From the NCBI RefSeq assembly GCF_018687595.1, contig NZ_CP061298.1, positions 310,001 to 374,000 on the forward strand: a stretch of DNA of 64,000 bases, written 5' to 3'. Of the stretch, positions 7,838-15,842 are shown piece by piece. Numbering within the stretch: position 1 is the first letter of the stretch; every line of letters starts with the position of its first letter. The position numbers were made by a program, and so were the translations under genes. The stretch comes from Polynucleobacter paludilacus (lineage in GTDB: Bacteria; Pseudomonadota; Gammaproteobacteria; Burkholderiales; Burkholderiaceae). Under the pieces are notes generated by a model, which searched no databases, was not told where the DNA came from, and was given only the letters and a program-made list of their open reading frames with translations.

Positions 7838-8990
7838 AAAACTTGTTTTAGTTACCACCACATTTCCCCTGCCCTTAACGGGGGGGTTTGCTAACAAAAA
7901 TTATTGGTTGATAAAAGGCCTGTCAGATGAATTTGACATTCACTTACATGTGATTCAAAGGAAGTCGATATCGAATGAAGAATATTTGGGTGTCCGAAAA
8001 TATTGCAAAGTTGTCGAGCTTCACTCCCCCAATTTATTTGATTATTTTTTCGGTCTGCTTTTCAGTGCTCTGGATGATTTGCCTATTCAAATGGGATTAT
8101 TTTTTTCTTTTAAAGCCAAAAAATCAATTTCTGAAGATTTAAAAACTGCTTCTGTGGCGGTTTGCTCTGTAATCCGAGGGGCTCAATATTTATTGAAAAA
8201 TTCTACCCCCTTAGTCTGCGATCTTGCAGATAGTCTAGGCCAAGTATATCTAAACGATGCCGATAGATTTTCTGGCCTAAAAAGACTTGTTTATAGGGAA
8301 GAAGGCAGGCGAATGAAAAAGTACGAAAGAGAGGTTGTTGAAAAATCTAAGAAAGTTTTTTTATTTAATAATTTAGAAGCCTCTTTTTATAATAAAAGTA
8401 ATATTTGTGTAGTTCCCCATGGAGTCAATCCCCGGTTATTTCAGGTTAATGAAATTAGTCCTGATTACGGAGATGGAATAGTTTTCTTTGGAAAAATGGA
8501 TTATGAGCCTAATGTTGACGCGGCACTATGGTTTATCAAAAATGTATTAGTTAGGCTGCCGCCAGAAATTAAAATGTATATCGTAGGCGCCAACCCAGAT
8601 AAACGTATTATTAACATCGCATCTTATAGCTCGAGAGTCATTGTGACGGGGTTTGTTGAGGATCCATATCCCTCAATTCGTGGGGCAATAGCCAGTTTGT
8701 GTCCCATCCAAATGGGAGGGGGTATTCAAAATAAGGTAATAGAGACTTTGGCCGTTGGTGCTCTAGGTGTAGTATCAACAAAAGCTGCAAGTCCTTTGGT
8801 TGATTTTCAAAAGACAGGTCTTTTTTTGTGTGACACTCCGGACGAATGGGTGCAAAGAATAACTGAAATTGCCAGTAATAAAAATTCATACGACATCAAC
8901 AGGCAGATGGGGCGCAATTATGCTAAAAATCATTTTTCTTGGTTGGCGTACATTAAAGAAATTAAAGTTCACATTAACCAAGTAATTTAA
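7830..8990 (+). CDS. glycosyltransferase, GT4-like family
   Basis: A GT-B fold glycosyltransferase of about 386 residues. The N-terminal half starts with PLPLTGGFANKNYW, the usual acceptor-site glycine-rich loop. The C-terminal half has FFGKMDYEPNVDAALWF, VGANPDKRI, VTGFVEDP and the donor-binding segment PIQMGGGIQNKVIE, a pattern typical of retaining family 4 enzymes. It probably adds a sugar to the lipid-linked repeat at the inner face of the inner membrane. I prefer the ATG at 7830, which overlaps the upstream stop by 8 bases. A TTG nine codons earlier is the alternative. Confidence 0.85.
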   Translation: MPKKLVLVTTTFPLPLTGGFANKNYWLIKGLSDEFDIHLHVIQRKSISNEEYLGVRKYCKVVELHSPNLFDYFFGLLFSALDDLPIQMGLFFSFKAKKSISEDLKTASVAVCSVIRGAQYLLKNSTPLVCDLADSLGQVYLNDADRFSGLKRLVYREEGRRMKKYEREVVEKSKKVFLFNNLEASFYNKSNICVVPHGVNPRLFQVNEISPDYGDGIVFFGKMDYEPNVDAALWFIKNVLVRLPPEIKMYIVGANPDKRIINIASYSSRVIVTGFVEDPYPSIRGAIASLCPIQMGGGIQNKVIETLAVGALGVVSTKAASPLVDFQKTGLFLCDTPDEWVQRITEIASNKNSYDINRQMGRNYAKNHFSWLAYIKEIKVHINQVI

Positions 8991-8992
8991 TA

Positions 8993-9616
8993 ATGAAGAA
9001 ATTTTTATTACATGATAGCGTAGCGAATATTAAATTTGCTATTCAAGACTCCATTCGAGTTAAACAAGAGGTACTCAATAATTTAGAGCTATTATCAACA
9101 GTAGATTTAGTTATTGATGGAATCATCAATACTTATAATCGAGGCAATAAGCTAATAATTGCTGGGAATGGAGGTAGTGCTGCCGATGCACAACATTTAG
9201 CGGCCGAATTTGTCAGTAGATTCAAATTCGATCGCCCAGGTCTGCCTGCAATTTCCCTTGCAACTGATACTTCAATGATTACCGCTATCGGAAATGATTA
9301 TGGTTTTGAGCGTTTGTTTTTGCGCCAATTGCAGGCACAATCAAGGCCAGGCGATTTTTTTGTCGGTATCACCACATCTGGTCGGTCGCCAAATGTAATT
9401 TTGGCATTAGATGCTTGCAAAGAGTTGGGGGTAAGCTCGGCAGTTTTATGTGGGTTAAATGGCGACCTTGAGGGGCGGGCAGAATACCTTCTGAGAGTAC
9501 CCAGTAAAGATACTCCAAGAATTCAAGAGTGCCACATCTTAATTGGCCATATTATATGCGAAGCAGTTGAGCAAAAAATTTTTGGCCACTTAACACCGAG
9601 TGGAAATGTTATCTAA
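8993..9616 (+). CDS. gmhA: sedoheptulose 7-phosphate isomerase
   Basis: The 207-residue protein carries the SIS-fold signature AGNGGSAADAQHLAAEF near residues 57-73, TDTSMITAIGNDYGF, TTSGRSPNV and an ending with HILIGHIICEAVE, all typical of GmhA. It converts sedoheptulose 7-phosphate to D-glycero-D-manno-heptose 7-phosphate in the cytoplasm. With the next two genes it gives the route to GDP-D-glycero-alpha-D-manno-heptose, or the isomerase may also serve the ADP-heptose route. It lies 2 bases after the glycosyltransferase gene. Confidence 0.92.
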   Translation: MKKFLLHDSVANIKFAIQDSIRVKQEVLNNLELLSTVDLVIDGIINTYNRGNKLIIAGNGGSAADAQHLAAEFVSRFKFDRPGLPAISLATDTSMITAIGNDYGFERLFLRQLQAQSRPGDFFVGITTSGRSPNVILALDACKELGVSSAVLCGLNGDLEGRAEYLLRVPSKDTPRIQECHILIGHIICEAVEQKIFGHLTPSGNVI

Positions 9617-10316
9617 AACATGCATAGTTTTAGCGGGAGGGCTTGGTACGCGGTTACGTAGTGCGGTCCCTTCAGTGCCAAAATGTTTGGCGCCAATTGC
9701 GGGCAAGCCATTCATGCGTTGGCAGTTAGAGTCTCTAGCCCAACGAGGTATAGAGAACTTTATCCTTTCGTTGGGTTATGGCTCTGAGCAAATTTTGGAC
9801 GCTATAAGATCCTCTTGGGCTAAGAAGTTAAATATCGAATACGTGGTAGAAAATCAAAGTCTGGGCACTGGTGGCGCAACACAATTTGTGATGTTGGAAG
9901 CTGGCTTAAGTGAGGCTTTAGTTGCGAATGGAGATACGTTTTTAGGCGGCCCTCTTGATTCTATGTTTGTGCCTTTGGATCTTCGGGGTGGTGAATTAAT
10001 GCGTATTGCTAGTGTATTAGTACAAAATCGCAATCGCTTTGGCGGCATTGAGCTTGATCAAGAAAATCATGTGGTTAATTTCTTGGACAGAGGCCAGACT
10101 GGTCCTGGACAAATTAATGCGGGTTTATACCGAATTAGTAATCAAGCATTTGCCGATCAGCCGAGCGACGTATTTTCGTTAGAAACTGCTGTGATGTCGC
10201 GGTTGGTATTGACCTGTAATTTGCAAGCTCGTCAGCTAGCTGGACCATTTATCGACATTGGCGTACCGGATGATTATTATCTTTTTAAAAATCTCTATCA
10301 AAACTATATAAACTAA
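9606..10316 (+). CDS. hddC: D-glycero-alpha-D-manno-heptose 1-phosphate guanylyltransferase (HddC-like)
   Basis: A protein of 236 residues with the nucleotidyltransferase signature VLAGGLGTRL near residue 8, VPKCLAPI in place of PKP, a long SLGTGG motif, VANGDTF and a terminal GPFIDIGVPDDY. These are the hallmarks of HddC/mannose-1-phosphate guanylyltransferase-like enzymes. Between gmhA and hddA it should make GDP-heptose. The ATG at 9606 overlaps the gmhA end by 11 bases; GTG at 9600 is an alternative. A 93-base gap with an unusual open frame follows. Confidence 0.82.
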   Translation: MLSKTCIVLAGGLGTRLRSAVPSVPKCLAPIAGKPFMRWQLESLAQRGIENFILSLGYGSEQILDAIRSSWAKKLNIEYVVENQSLGTGGATQFVMLEAGLSEALVANGDTFLGGPLDSMFVPLDLRGGELMRIASVLVQNRNRFGGIELDQENHVVNFLDRGQTGPGQINAGLYRISNQAFADQPSDVFSLETAVMSRLVLTCNLQARQLAGPFIDIGVPDDYYLFKNLYQNYIN

Positions 10317-10409
10317 AAACAGAGAGGAATGGATCTCAAGCGATATCTGGGGTGGAATACAAAATCCGATAGAGTTTGATTGCTATAAATTAATTGACTT
10401 GGATAAATA

Positions 10410-11453
10410 ATGAGTGTGATCTATCGTGCTAGAGCGCCCCTAAGACTTGGCCTGGCTGGAGGGGGTACTGATGTTAGTCCATTTAGCGATTCCGAAGGCG
10501 GCTTCGTTCTAAATGCGACAATTAATCTTTATGCTCATGCAATGCTAGAGCCTTGCTCTGACGGCAAAATAATATTTGCAGCAGAGGATAGAGAAGAATA
10601 TTTGGAGTTTAGTCTGATTTCAGCCATACCAGATGCAGAACCTCTGCGATTACATCGAGGAATTTACAATCATATTATTCGCGAATTCAACGGTGGAAAA
10701 CCACTTTCATTTAAATTAACCACATTTGCTGATGCGCCGGCAGGGTCGGGTTTAGGAACTTCATCTACTATGGTGGTTTGCATAGTGCAAGTCTTTTCTG
10801 AGTGGTTGGGACTGGGCCTCGGTGAATACGATATCGCGCATCTAGCTTTTAAAATTGAGCGCGAGGAACTCTCTTTGTCCGGTGGCAAGCAGGATCAATA
10901 TGCAGCTGCTTTTGGTGGTTTTAACTTTATTGAGTTTGGCCCGGGCTCAGACAGGGTCCTAGTTAATCCCTTGCGTATCAAAGATTGGGTTTGTAATGAA
11001 CTTGAGGCTTCCACAGTACTTTTTTACACCGGACAGTCTCGTGAATCTGCAAAAATCATAGAGCAGCAAATTGATAGCTCTAAGGAAAAATCTTCATCAT
11101 CGCTAGCCGCAATGTTTTCCCTTAAGAAGGATGCACTGCTAATGAAAGAGGCGATACTACGCGGTGATTTGTATGGATATGCTCAGATTATGCGCAAGTC
11201 TTGGGAGGCTAAGAAGCAGTTGGCTCCTTCCGTTAGTAATGAGGGGCTAGATCTTATTTATGAGGGCGCTATTGAGGCTGGAGCGCTTGCGGGTAAAATT
11301 TCTGGAGCTGGTGGAGGAGGATTCTTTATGTTTTTTGTGCCGCCGTATAAGCGATTGGCGCTAATACGTAGGTTGTCAAACAATTCTGGCCAGGTCATTA
11401 ATTTTAACTTTACGCCTGTTGGCGTACAGAGCTGGTCTTCAACGACAAAGTGA
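10410..11453 (+). CDS. hddA: D-glycero-alpha-D-manno-heptose 7-phosphate kinase
   Basis: The 347-residue GHMP kinase begins RAPLRLGLAGGGTD, has the ATP-binding loop PAGSGLGTSS at about residues 109-118 and the third motif KISGAGGGGFFMF near residue 296. Together with GmhA and an HddC-like enzyme, this sequence class is HddA, which phosphorylates heptose 7-phosphate at C-1. The ATG overlaps an upstream TAA as TAATG, implying coupling to a short frame between hddC and hddA. GDP-heptose is used in S-layer glycans, capsules and some O antigens. Confidence 0.9.
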   Translation: MSVIYRARAPLRLGLAGGGTDVSPFSDSEGGFVLNATINLYAHAMLEPCSDGKIIFAAEDREEYLEFSLISAIPDAEPLRLHRGIYNHIIREFNGGKPLSFKLTTFADAPAGSGLGTSSTMVVCIVQVFSEWLGLGLGEYDIAHLAFKIEREELSLSGGKQDQYAAAFGGFNFIEFGPGSDRVLVNPLRIKDWVCNELEASTVLFYTGQSRESAKIIEQQIDSSKEKSSSSLAAMFSLKKDALLMKEAILRGDLYGYAQIMRKSWEAKKQLAPSVSNEGLDLIYEGAIEAGALAGKISGAGGGGFFMFFVPPYKRLALIRRLSNNSGQVINFNFTPVGVQSWSSTTK

Positions 11454-11550
11454 CAGCCCGTATTGTTCGGCATTTACATTATGGCGAAAATTTACGCAGT
11501 TAGTAGTATTGGGCGAATTATTCTAGAGATAAGTTATTAGAGGGCAGTAT

Positions 11551-12543
11551 ATGTTAGTTGACTTAATTGGCGGAAGTGGGTTTATTGGGACCCGATTTGT
11601 TAAAAGGTTGAAATCTCGCCCTAAATTTGATGTAAAAATCATTGACAAGGCCCCTAGTAAATCTTTTCCAGATATAGCCTCCCTTGCTGACATAAGATCC
11701 CTTGATCAGCTGCGTCAATGTATGTCAAAAAATTCTGTAATTGTGCACTTGGCCGCTGAACATCGAGATGATGTTAGCGAGTTAAAACTTTATGAAGACG
11801 TTAATGTCGGTGGCGCAAAAAATATTTGTACGGTAGCAAAGGAAAAAGGGATAAATACAATCATATTTACTAGTTCGGTTGCGGTTTATGGCTTTGCTCC
11901 TATTGGCATCGATGAGTCTGGCGCGGTGGCACCTTTTAATGAATATGGTAGAACTAAATATGAAGCAGAGCTTGTTTTTAAAGCTTGGCAAGCTGAGCTT
12001 CCCAATGAGCGTGCATTAATCATCATTCGGCCAACGGTTGTATTCGGCGAAAGAAATAGGGGTAATGTCTTTAACTTACTCAGACAAATTGCTTCCGGTA
12101 AATTTGTAATGGTTGGTGATGGCTTAAACCGAAAGTCAATGGCCTACGTTGAGAATGTTGCGGCATTCTTGGAGTATTCATTGGACTTCAAACCAGGCGT
12201 ACACATCTATAACTATATTGATAAGCCTGATTTCACTATGAATACGCTTGTTGCCCATGTAAATAAATTATTAGGTAGGCCCGCTGCTATTAAATTAAGA
12301 CTTCCATTCTCTTTTGGTCTTTTAATTGGATCCAGTTTTGATGTGGTAGCAAAAATTACTGGTAAAAAATTTCCTATTAGCGCAATTAGAGTTAAAAAGT
12401 TTTGCGCAAATTCAGTATATGAGTCCGCTATAGAGTCAACTGGTTTCATTCCGCCCGTTCCTTTGATGGATGCAATTGAAAAGACGGTTCGCTTCGAGTT
12501 TATTGAAGACCATAAAAACGAACAGGTTTTTTATTCTGAATAG
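11551..12543 (+). CDS. NAD-dependent epimerase/dehydratase
   Basis: A 330-residue extended short-chain dehydrogenase. The N terminus has the nucleotide-binding GGSGFIG at residues 7-13, then HLAAEHRDD, the SSVAVYG strand and the catalytic YGRTKYEAE (Tyr-x3-Lys). The middle has RPTVVFGERNRGNVFNL. It resembles UDP-glucose/GlcNAc 4-epimerase-like enzymes of O-antigen clusters, and the QuiNAc-type WbpV/WbpK reductases that work next to WecA-like transferases. Exact substrate is not readable. It is preceded by 97 bases without a convincing gene and is the last gene before the recombinase. Confidence 0.82.
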   Translation: MLVDLIGGSGFIGTRFVKRLKSRPKFDVKIIDKAPSKSFPDIASLADIRSLDQLRQCMSKNSVIVHLAAEHRDDVSELKLYEDVNVGGAKNICTVAKEKGINTIIFTSSVAVYGFAPIGIDESGAVAPFNEYGRTKYEAELVFKAWQAELPNERALIIIRPTVVFGERNRGNVFNLLRQIASGKFVMVGDGLNRKSMAYVENVAAFLEYSLDFKPGVHIYNYIDKPDFTMNTLVAHVNKLLGRPAAIKLRLPFSFGLLIGSSFDVVAKITGKKFPISAIRVKKFCANSVYESAIESTGFIPPVPLMDAIEKTVRFEFIEDHKNEQVFYSE

Positions 12544-12550
12544 TGATTTT

Positions 12551-12570
12551 ATAAATTAGTTCTATTTAAT
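12551..12570. repeat. left copy of the TTAGTTCTAT direct repeat flanking the recombinase
   Basis: The bases 12551-12565 read ATAAATTAGTTCTAT, nearly the same as 13634-13650 on the other side of the recombinase gene. The two copies share TTAGTTCTAT and A/T-rich flanks. They lie just outside both ends of the gene and may be recombination sites or regulator half-sites. Confidence 0.45.
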
Positions 12571-12586
12571 TTTTATGCAGATAGGC

Positions 12587-13606
12587 TTATGCCATGGGAT
12601 TTCCATTCTCCACGTATCTCATAACCGTATCAGTCTTTGACCATCTCCCGCGCTGCATGATGATTGGCATGCTTGCTCCAGAATTGAGTAAATCTTGAGC
12701 TGCGCCTACTCGCATCGAGTGACCACTTATCCCCTTAATCTCCAACTCACTTAATCCAGCTTTTCTTGCAATTCTCTTATAGATTCGATTAATCTGACCA
12801 GCTCCAATATTGGCACTGAAATCTAGCGCTCGGTTTAGTCCGCAAAATAACATTTCCTGTCCTTCAGGAAGCTCTTTCACCCACTCCACCAATGCTAGAT
12901 GGGCTCTTTGACTTAGGTGTAGCCACTTCCCAGTAGAGTCTTGATCAGTCTTGCTTTTTCTCAGGAGAATGGATGATGTTTCAATACCATTCTTAATGTT
13001 GAATTTGACATCCTTGACTTGCAGCGAGACTAATTCACTACGTCTGCATAAGGTGTCATAGGCTACTAGCAATAAGGTGCGATCTCGAATACCTCTAATA
13101 GAATCATCGGTAGCTAATAATAATTTTTCCAAGGTGTTTGCATTGATGCTGCCCGCCTGGCTAGAGGAGCGCCCCAACTTGCGATGCATCCTGCGCATCT
13201 CTAAAGCCACATCTGGATCTTTGGTGGGATCATCAAAACGATTGAGTTTATGTATGGCAGATAGCCCACACAATGCCCTACGAATACTCGCTGAAGATCT
13301 GCTGCTTCCAGTTAATTGACTTATATATTGCACGACTAAATTGGGCTCTGCAGGTAAAGCGTTTGCATGTCTGGTATCACAAAAGCGAATGAAATCATTA
13401 AAGTCAGCGCGATAAGCGCGAATCGTAGCCGGTGCATAGGCGCCCTCAATTTTTATGATGGTTTCTTGAAGAAGCTTGGTCGCTCGATCTAAGTCTGAGA
13501 CTGCGATCTCTTTTCCCGAGACTTGGTTGAAATTGCCTACCAGTTCCAACCTTCTTTTGACTGGACTTTTGGGCTCGGATTGTGCAAAATCTTGGTTGAT
13601 AAGCAT
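12587..13606 (-). CDS. tyrosine recombinase / site-specific integrase
   Basis: The 339-residue protein has an N-terminal SAM-like DNA-binding domain (about residues 35-145) and a C-terminal catalytic domain. The catalytic set is visible: Arg in LCRRSELVSL (about 188-189), Lys in the RKSKTDQ hairpin, HSMR (His296, Arg299), Trp322 in RGRWSK and the nucleophile Tyr331. It should cut and rejoin DNA through a 3'-phosphotyrosine link. It sits between the polysaccharide cluster and a stretch of orphan and toxin-antitoxin genes. Its promoter region contains a 22-base palindrome. No tRNA is adjacent, so the target site is unknown. Confidence 0.9.
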   Translation of the reverse strand: MLINQDFAQSEPKSPVKRRLELVGNFNQVSGKEIAVSDLDRATKLLQETIIKIEGAYAPATIRAYRADFNDFIRFCDTRHANALPAEPNLVVQYISQLTGSSRSSASIRRALCGLSAIHKLNRFDDPTKDPDVALEMRRMHRKLGRSSSQAGSINANTLEKLLLATDDSIRGIRDRTLLLVAYDTLCRRSELVSLQVKDVKFNIKNGIETSSILLRKSKTDQDSTGKWLHLSQRAHLALVEWVKELPEGQEMLFCGLNRALDFSANIGAGQINRIYKRIARKAGLSELEIKGISGHSMRVGAAQDLLNSGASMPIIMQRGRWSKTDTVMRYVENGNPMA

Positions 13607-13633
13607 ATTTTGAACCTCTTTTGTTCAATATTA

Positions 13634-13661
13634 TAAATAATTAGTTCTATAAAGAACTAAT
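13634..13661. promoter_or_regulatory. palindrome between divergent recombinase and XRE-like genes
   Basis: Positions 13640-13661 form a perfect inverted repeat: ATTAGTTCT, spacer ATAA, AGAACTAAT. It lies in the 81-base divergent promoter region and is A/T rich. It is a good candidate operator for the adjacent XRE-like protein, or a recombinase site, because its left part recurs at 12551-12565. Confidence 0.6.
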
Positions 13662-13687
13662 ATAATTCATTATAGGATATAATTAAT

Positions 13688-13930
13688 TTGATTACAAGTG
13701 CTCAAATCCGCGGTGCAAGAGCCTTGCTGGATTGGTCGCGTCAGGTTCTTTCTGATCGTTCCGGTGTTGGAATTTCTGCGTTAATGAGACTAGAGGCTTC
13801 CGATGGCATTCCAAGCGGAAATATCAAAACATTTGAAGCTGTACAAAAAACCTTTGAGCAATCCGGCATCGAATTCGTTGGCACCCCCGATGATCGCCCT
13901 GGGGTACGACTTAAAAACCCTTCGCCATGA
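13688..13930 (+). CDS. small XRE-like helix-turn-helix regulator
   Basis: An 80-residue protein beginning with TTG. Residues 4-60 read as a Cro/C1-type domain: AQIRGARALLDWSRQVLS, then the turn and recognition-helix region SGVGISALMRLE, then a helix with FEAVQKTFE. The C terminus DGRP-like (FVGTPDDRPGVRL) is common in small prophage and island regulators, where it precedes RL-containing ends. It is divergent from the recombinase and overlaps the following gene by 4 bases (ATGA). It probably represses the divergent promoters through the palindrome at 13640-13661. Confidence 0.8.
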   Translation: MITSAQIRGARALLDWSRQVLSDRSGVGISALMRLEASDGIPSGNIKTFEAVQKTFEQSGIEFVGTPDDRPGVRLKNPSP

Positions 13931-14376
13931 AATCCCCCACAGCCCAAACTTACACGCAGTTAAGTAAGGCTGTTGCTGGTGCCAGGTTTCCTCAAAATAC
14001 CGCCAAGATTGAGACAATCTTGTCAGCAGCATTTCAGCAAATTGAAGAAAATCTAAAGCGCCCCTATTTTTTGCATAAAGGTTCACGCCCCACACGCGAT
14101 GGTTTTGGTACAGATTTGCCTAAAGGTCAGCGCGACGAAACCATGCTCCGCAATCTTTTAATTGCGGAGTTATTTCGCTCTTGGCATTTAGCTTTTGAAG
14201 AAGTGCCAGCTATTAATAACAAGGATTATCCTGCAACCAAGTTTGTGGCGTTTGCTGAGCAGATTTTTTATTTATTGGGCATTGGAAAAATTGAAGATCA
14301 CCTCGAAGAGTTCCAGTCTTTTCGGGCTAAAAGCCTGGCGTATTTTGATGTAAATGAGGGTGAAGTAAAAAAGTAG
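13927..14376 (+). CDS. hypothetical protein coupled to XRE-like regulator
   Basis: I do not recognise this 149-residue protein. It appears soluble and mostly helical, with no signal or membrane segment. A central stretch (about residues 55-70) is rich in Arg, Asp and Gly (GSRPTRDGFGTDLPKG), followed by helices with aromatic residues. Its ATG overlaps the stop of the XRE-like regulator (ATGA), so the two are made together. Such a pairing is seen in toxin-antitoxin and phage-regulator modules, but there is no catalytic motif to support either. It is probably an island-specific gene. Confidence 0.65.
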   Translation: MKSPTAQTYTQLSKAVAGARFPQNTAKIETILSAAFQQIEENLKRPYFLHKGSRPTRDGFGTDLPKGQRDETMLRNLLIAELFRSWHLAFEEVPAINNKDYPATKFVAFAEQIFYLLGIGKIEDHLEEFQSFRAKSLAYFDVNEGEVKK

Positions 14377-14446
14377 TAGGTTATTTCAAAATAATTCCAA
14401 AACATGCTCTATGCCGGGGGGTATGGCGCTCTATATAGGCTCGATT

Positions 14447-14485
14447 ATCTAATCTCCAATTAACTTCTTAAATAGGAGATTAGAT
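14447..14485 (+). promoter_or_regulatory. inverted repeat masking the ribosome binding site of the 309-residue gene
   Basis: A perfect 11-base inverted repeat, ATCTAATCTCC at 14447-14457 and GGAGATTAGAT at 14475-14485, separated by 17 bases. The right arm contains the Shine-Dalgarno GGAG and ends directly at the ATG at 14486. In RNA the hairpin would hide the ribosome site. It could also be a protein operator. Confidence 0.65.
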
Positions 14486-15415
14486 ATGAGTGATCATATA
14501 AAAGGTCAAGCCACAGGACCTAAAACAGTGGATGGTAAGGCAGTATCTTCACAAAATGCGCGCAAGGATTCGATCTTTGTCCAAGGCTATTTACACTGGG
14601 AAAATATCGATGAAAAGCAGCAGCAGTTTGGGGCCATGGCCAAGCAGTGGGGCGCAAAAGACCCCAGTCGCCAGATGCTCTTGCGTAGCATTGAGCAATG
14701 TCAACTCGGTATGGAGCGCATGATGTTCATTGAGCGCAAGAAAATCGAAGGCCTCATGCAATCGACGACGATTGCATACGAATTTTGTGAGCGCGCTGGC
14801 CTTTCTGAAAAAATCGCGCACGCACTACCCGATTGGTTTTTCCTGGAAGACGGTGAGTCAGAAAAGCAGCGTGCAGTAAAAGTGGCTCGCATTTATGATG
14901 AGACAGCCGACTTTAAAGCACGCTTTTCTGATCAGCTGGCGGCCAGGGTGAAGGACACCTATCCAGCATTATTTGGATATGTCATGCAAGGCCAAAAAGA
15001 GGGCGCCTCATTTTTAATGACTTTGGGCCAGCGCTATAAACAGTCGGCAGTAACGCTGAACCTCGCTACGCTTCTCAATGAGCTCAAAGAAAACTGGGAG
15101 TTTCATTTTATTTGGGCCCAAGCACCTGCTCGCTATCAGACAATTATTGATGGGCTACGGGTAGAGCAAATGGAGCAAGCGATTGATATGGATAAGTCGC
15201 AGCGTTATGCGACCAACCTGCAAAATCGGATGCTCAAGGGGTTTTCTGCATTGGCGGCGTTAGATCAACATGAGCTGCTGATGAAAAATCAACAGCAGAT
15301 AGCAGCCCAGTTAGAAAGTGCTGCTAATCCTGTATTGGAGGTGGTCCCTCAAGAGCGCGTGCCTCAAAAGACTGATTCTGGGCAGAAGTCAATGGAGGTA
15401 AAGAGAAGTCAGTAG
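14486..15415 (+). CDS. hypothetical protein with GPKTxxGKxxSSxNAxK N-terminal motif
   Basis: The 309-residue protein starts with a short motif, GPKTVDGKAVSSQNARK at residues 12-28, which recalls the TGPRTPEGKxxSSxNAxKHG motif at the start of a widespread but uncharacterised bacterial family, often in phage and island DNA. The remainder is soluble, helical and rich in Gln, Glu and Lys, without signal peptide or membrane helix; the last 40 residues look disordered. The start is fixed by the GGAG site at 14475-14478. It is followed by a strong terminator, so it is a single-gene transcript. Function unknown. Confidence 0.7.
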   Translation: MSDHIKGQATGPKTVDGKAVSSQNARKDSIFVQGYLHWENIDEKQQQFGAMAKQWGAKDPSRQMLLRSIEQCQLGMERMMFIERKKIEGLMQSTTIAYEFCERAGLSEKIAHALPDWFFLEDGESEKQRAVKVARIYDETADFKARFSDQLAARVKDTYPALFGYVMQGQKEGASFLMTLGQRYKQSAVTLNLATLLNELKENWEFHFIWAQAPARYQTIIDGLRVEQMEQAIDMDKSQRYATNLQNRMLKGFSALAALDQHELLMKNQQQIAAQLESAANPVLEVVPQERVPQKTDSGQKSMEVKRSQ

Positions 15416-15438
15416 CAAGTAGTAGTAAATCAGTCAGG

Positions 15439-15476
15439 ATGGGTGTTTGGTTGATGCTGACTAAACACCCATTTTG
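15439..15476 (+). terminator. Rho-independent terminator after the 309-residue gene
   Basis: The arms ATGGGTGTTT (15439-15448) and AAACACCCAT (15463-15472) form a 10-base stem followed by TTTG. It ends the transcript of the upstream unknown gene. Confidence 0.7.
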
Positions 15477-15551
15477 CAAAACGAACTACCCAGCTTTTTG
15501 ATGTCCTGGCAGGAAAAGAGCCCGCTAATGCCATGTCTATAACTTAAATAA

Positions 15552-15585
15552 ATACATGTATTTTTTGTATGACATGTGATACAAT
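15552..15585 (+). promoter_or_regulatory. probable relBE promoter/operator with two ACATGT palindromes
   Basis: Two palindromes with ACATGT cores, ATACATGTAT (15552-15561) and GTATGACATGTGATAC (15567-15582, imperfect), have centres 18 bases apart. A -10-like TACAAT lies at 15580-15585. Paired operators are usual for ribbon-helix-helix antitoxins, so this is probably the autoregulatory site of the following module. Confidence 0.6.
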
Positions 15586-15614
15586 GACAGAATTGGTACT
15601 TTAGGAGAAAAATC

Positions 15615-15842
15615 ATGGCTGTTTCAATTCGGCTTGATCCAGAGATTGAGCAAAGATTAGATCAACTAGCTGCACAAACTGGTAGGGCTAAATCGTATTA
15701 TTTGCGTGAGTTGATCGAGGGTGGGTTGGATGACCTTGAAGATTTCTATTTGGCAGATGCGGTAATGGAGCGGGTGCGCAGAGGCAGCGAAAAACTATTA
15801 GATGCTACCCAGGTAAGGAAAGATCTTGGCCTGGATCATTAA
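15615..15842 (+). CDS. relB: RelB/DinJ-type ribbon-helix-helix antitoxin
   Basis: The 75-residue protein has an N-terminal ribbon-helix-helix domain (VSIRLDPEIEQRLDQLAAQTGRAKSYY, residues 3-29 in pieces) and a charged C-terminal tail that should wrap around the toxin. An AGGAGAAAA ribosome site lies upstream. It overlaps the toxin gene by 17 bases, the standard antitoxin-first order. It neutralises the toxin and represses the shared promoter, where two ACATGT palindromes are visible. Confidence 0.88.
   Translation: MAVSIRLDPEIEQRLDQLAAQTGRAKSYYLRELIEGGLDDLEDFYLADAVMERVRRGSEKLLDATQVRKDLGLDH

Noticed and set aside
11451-11504. A 17-codon GTG frame overlapping the hddA stop (starts VTARIVRHL).
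   Set aside because: It is too short, without a family and followed by stops; the overlap is probably chance.
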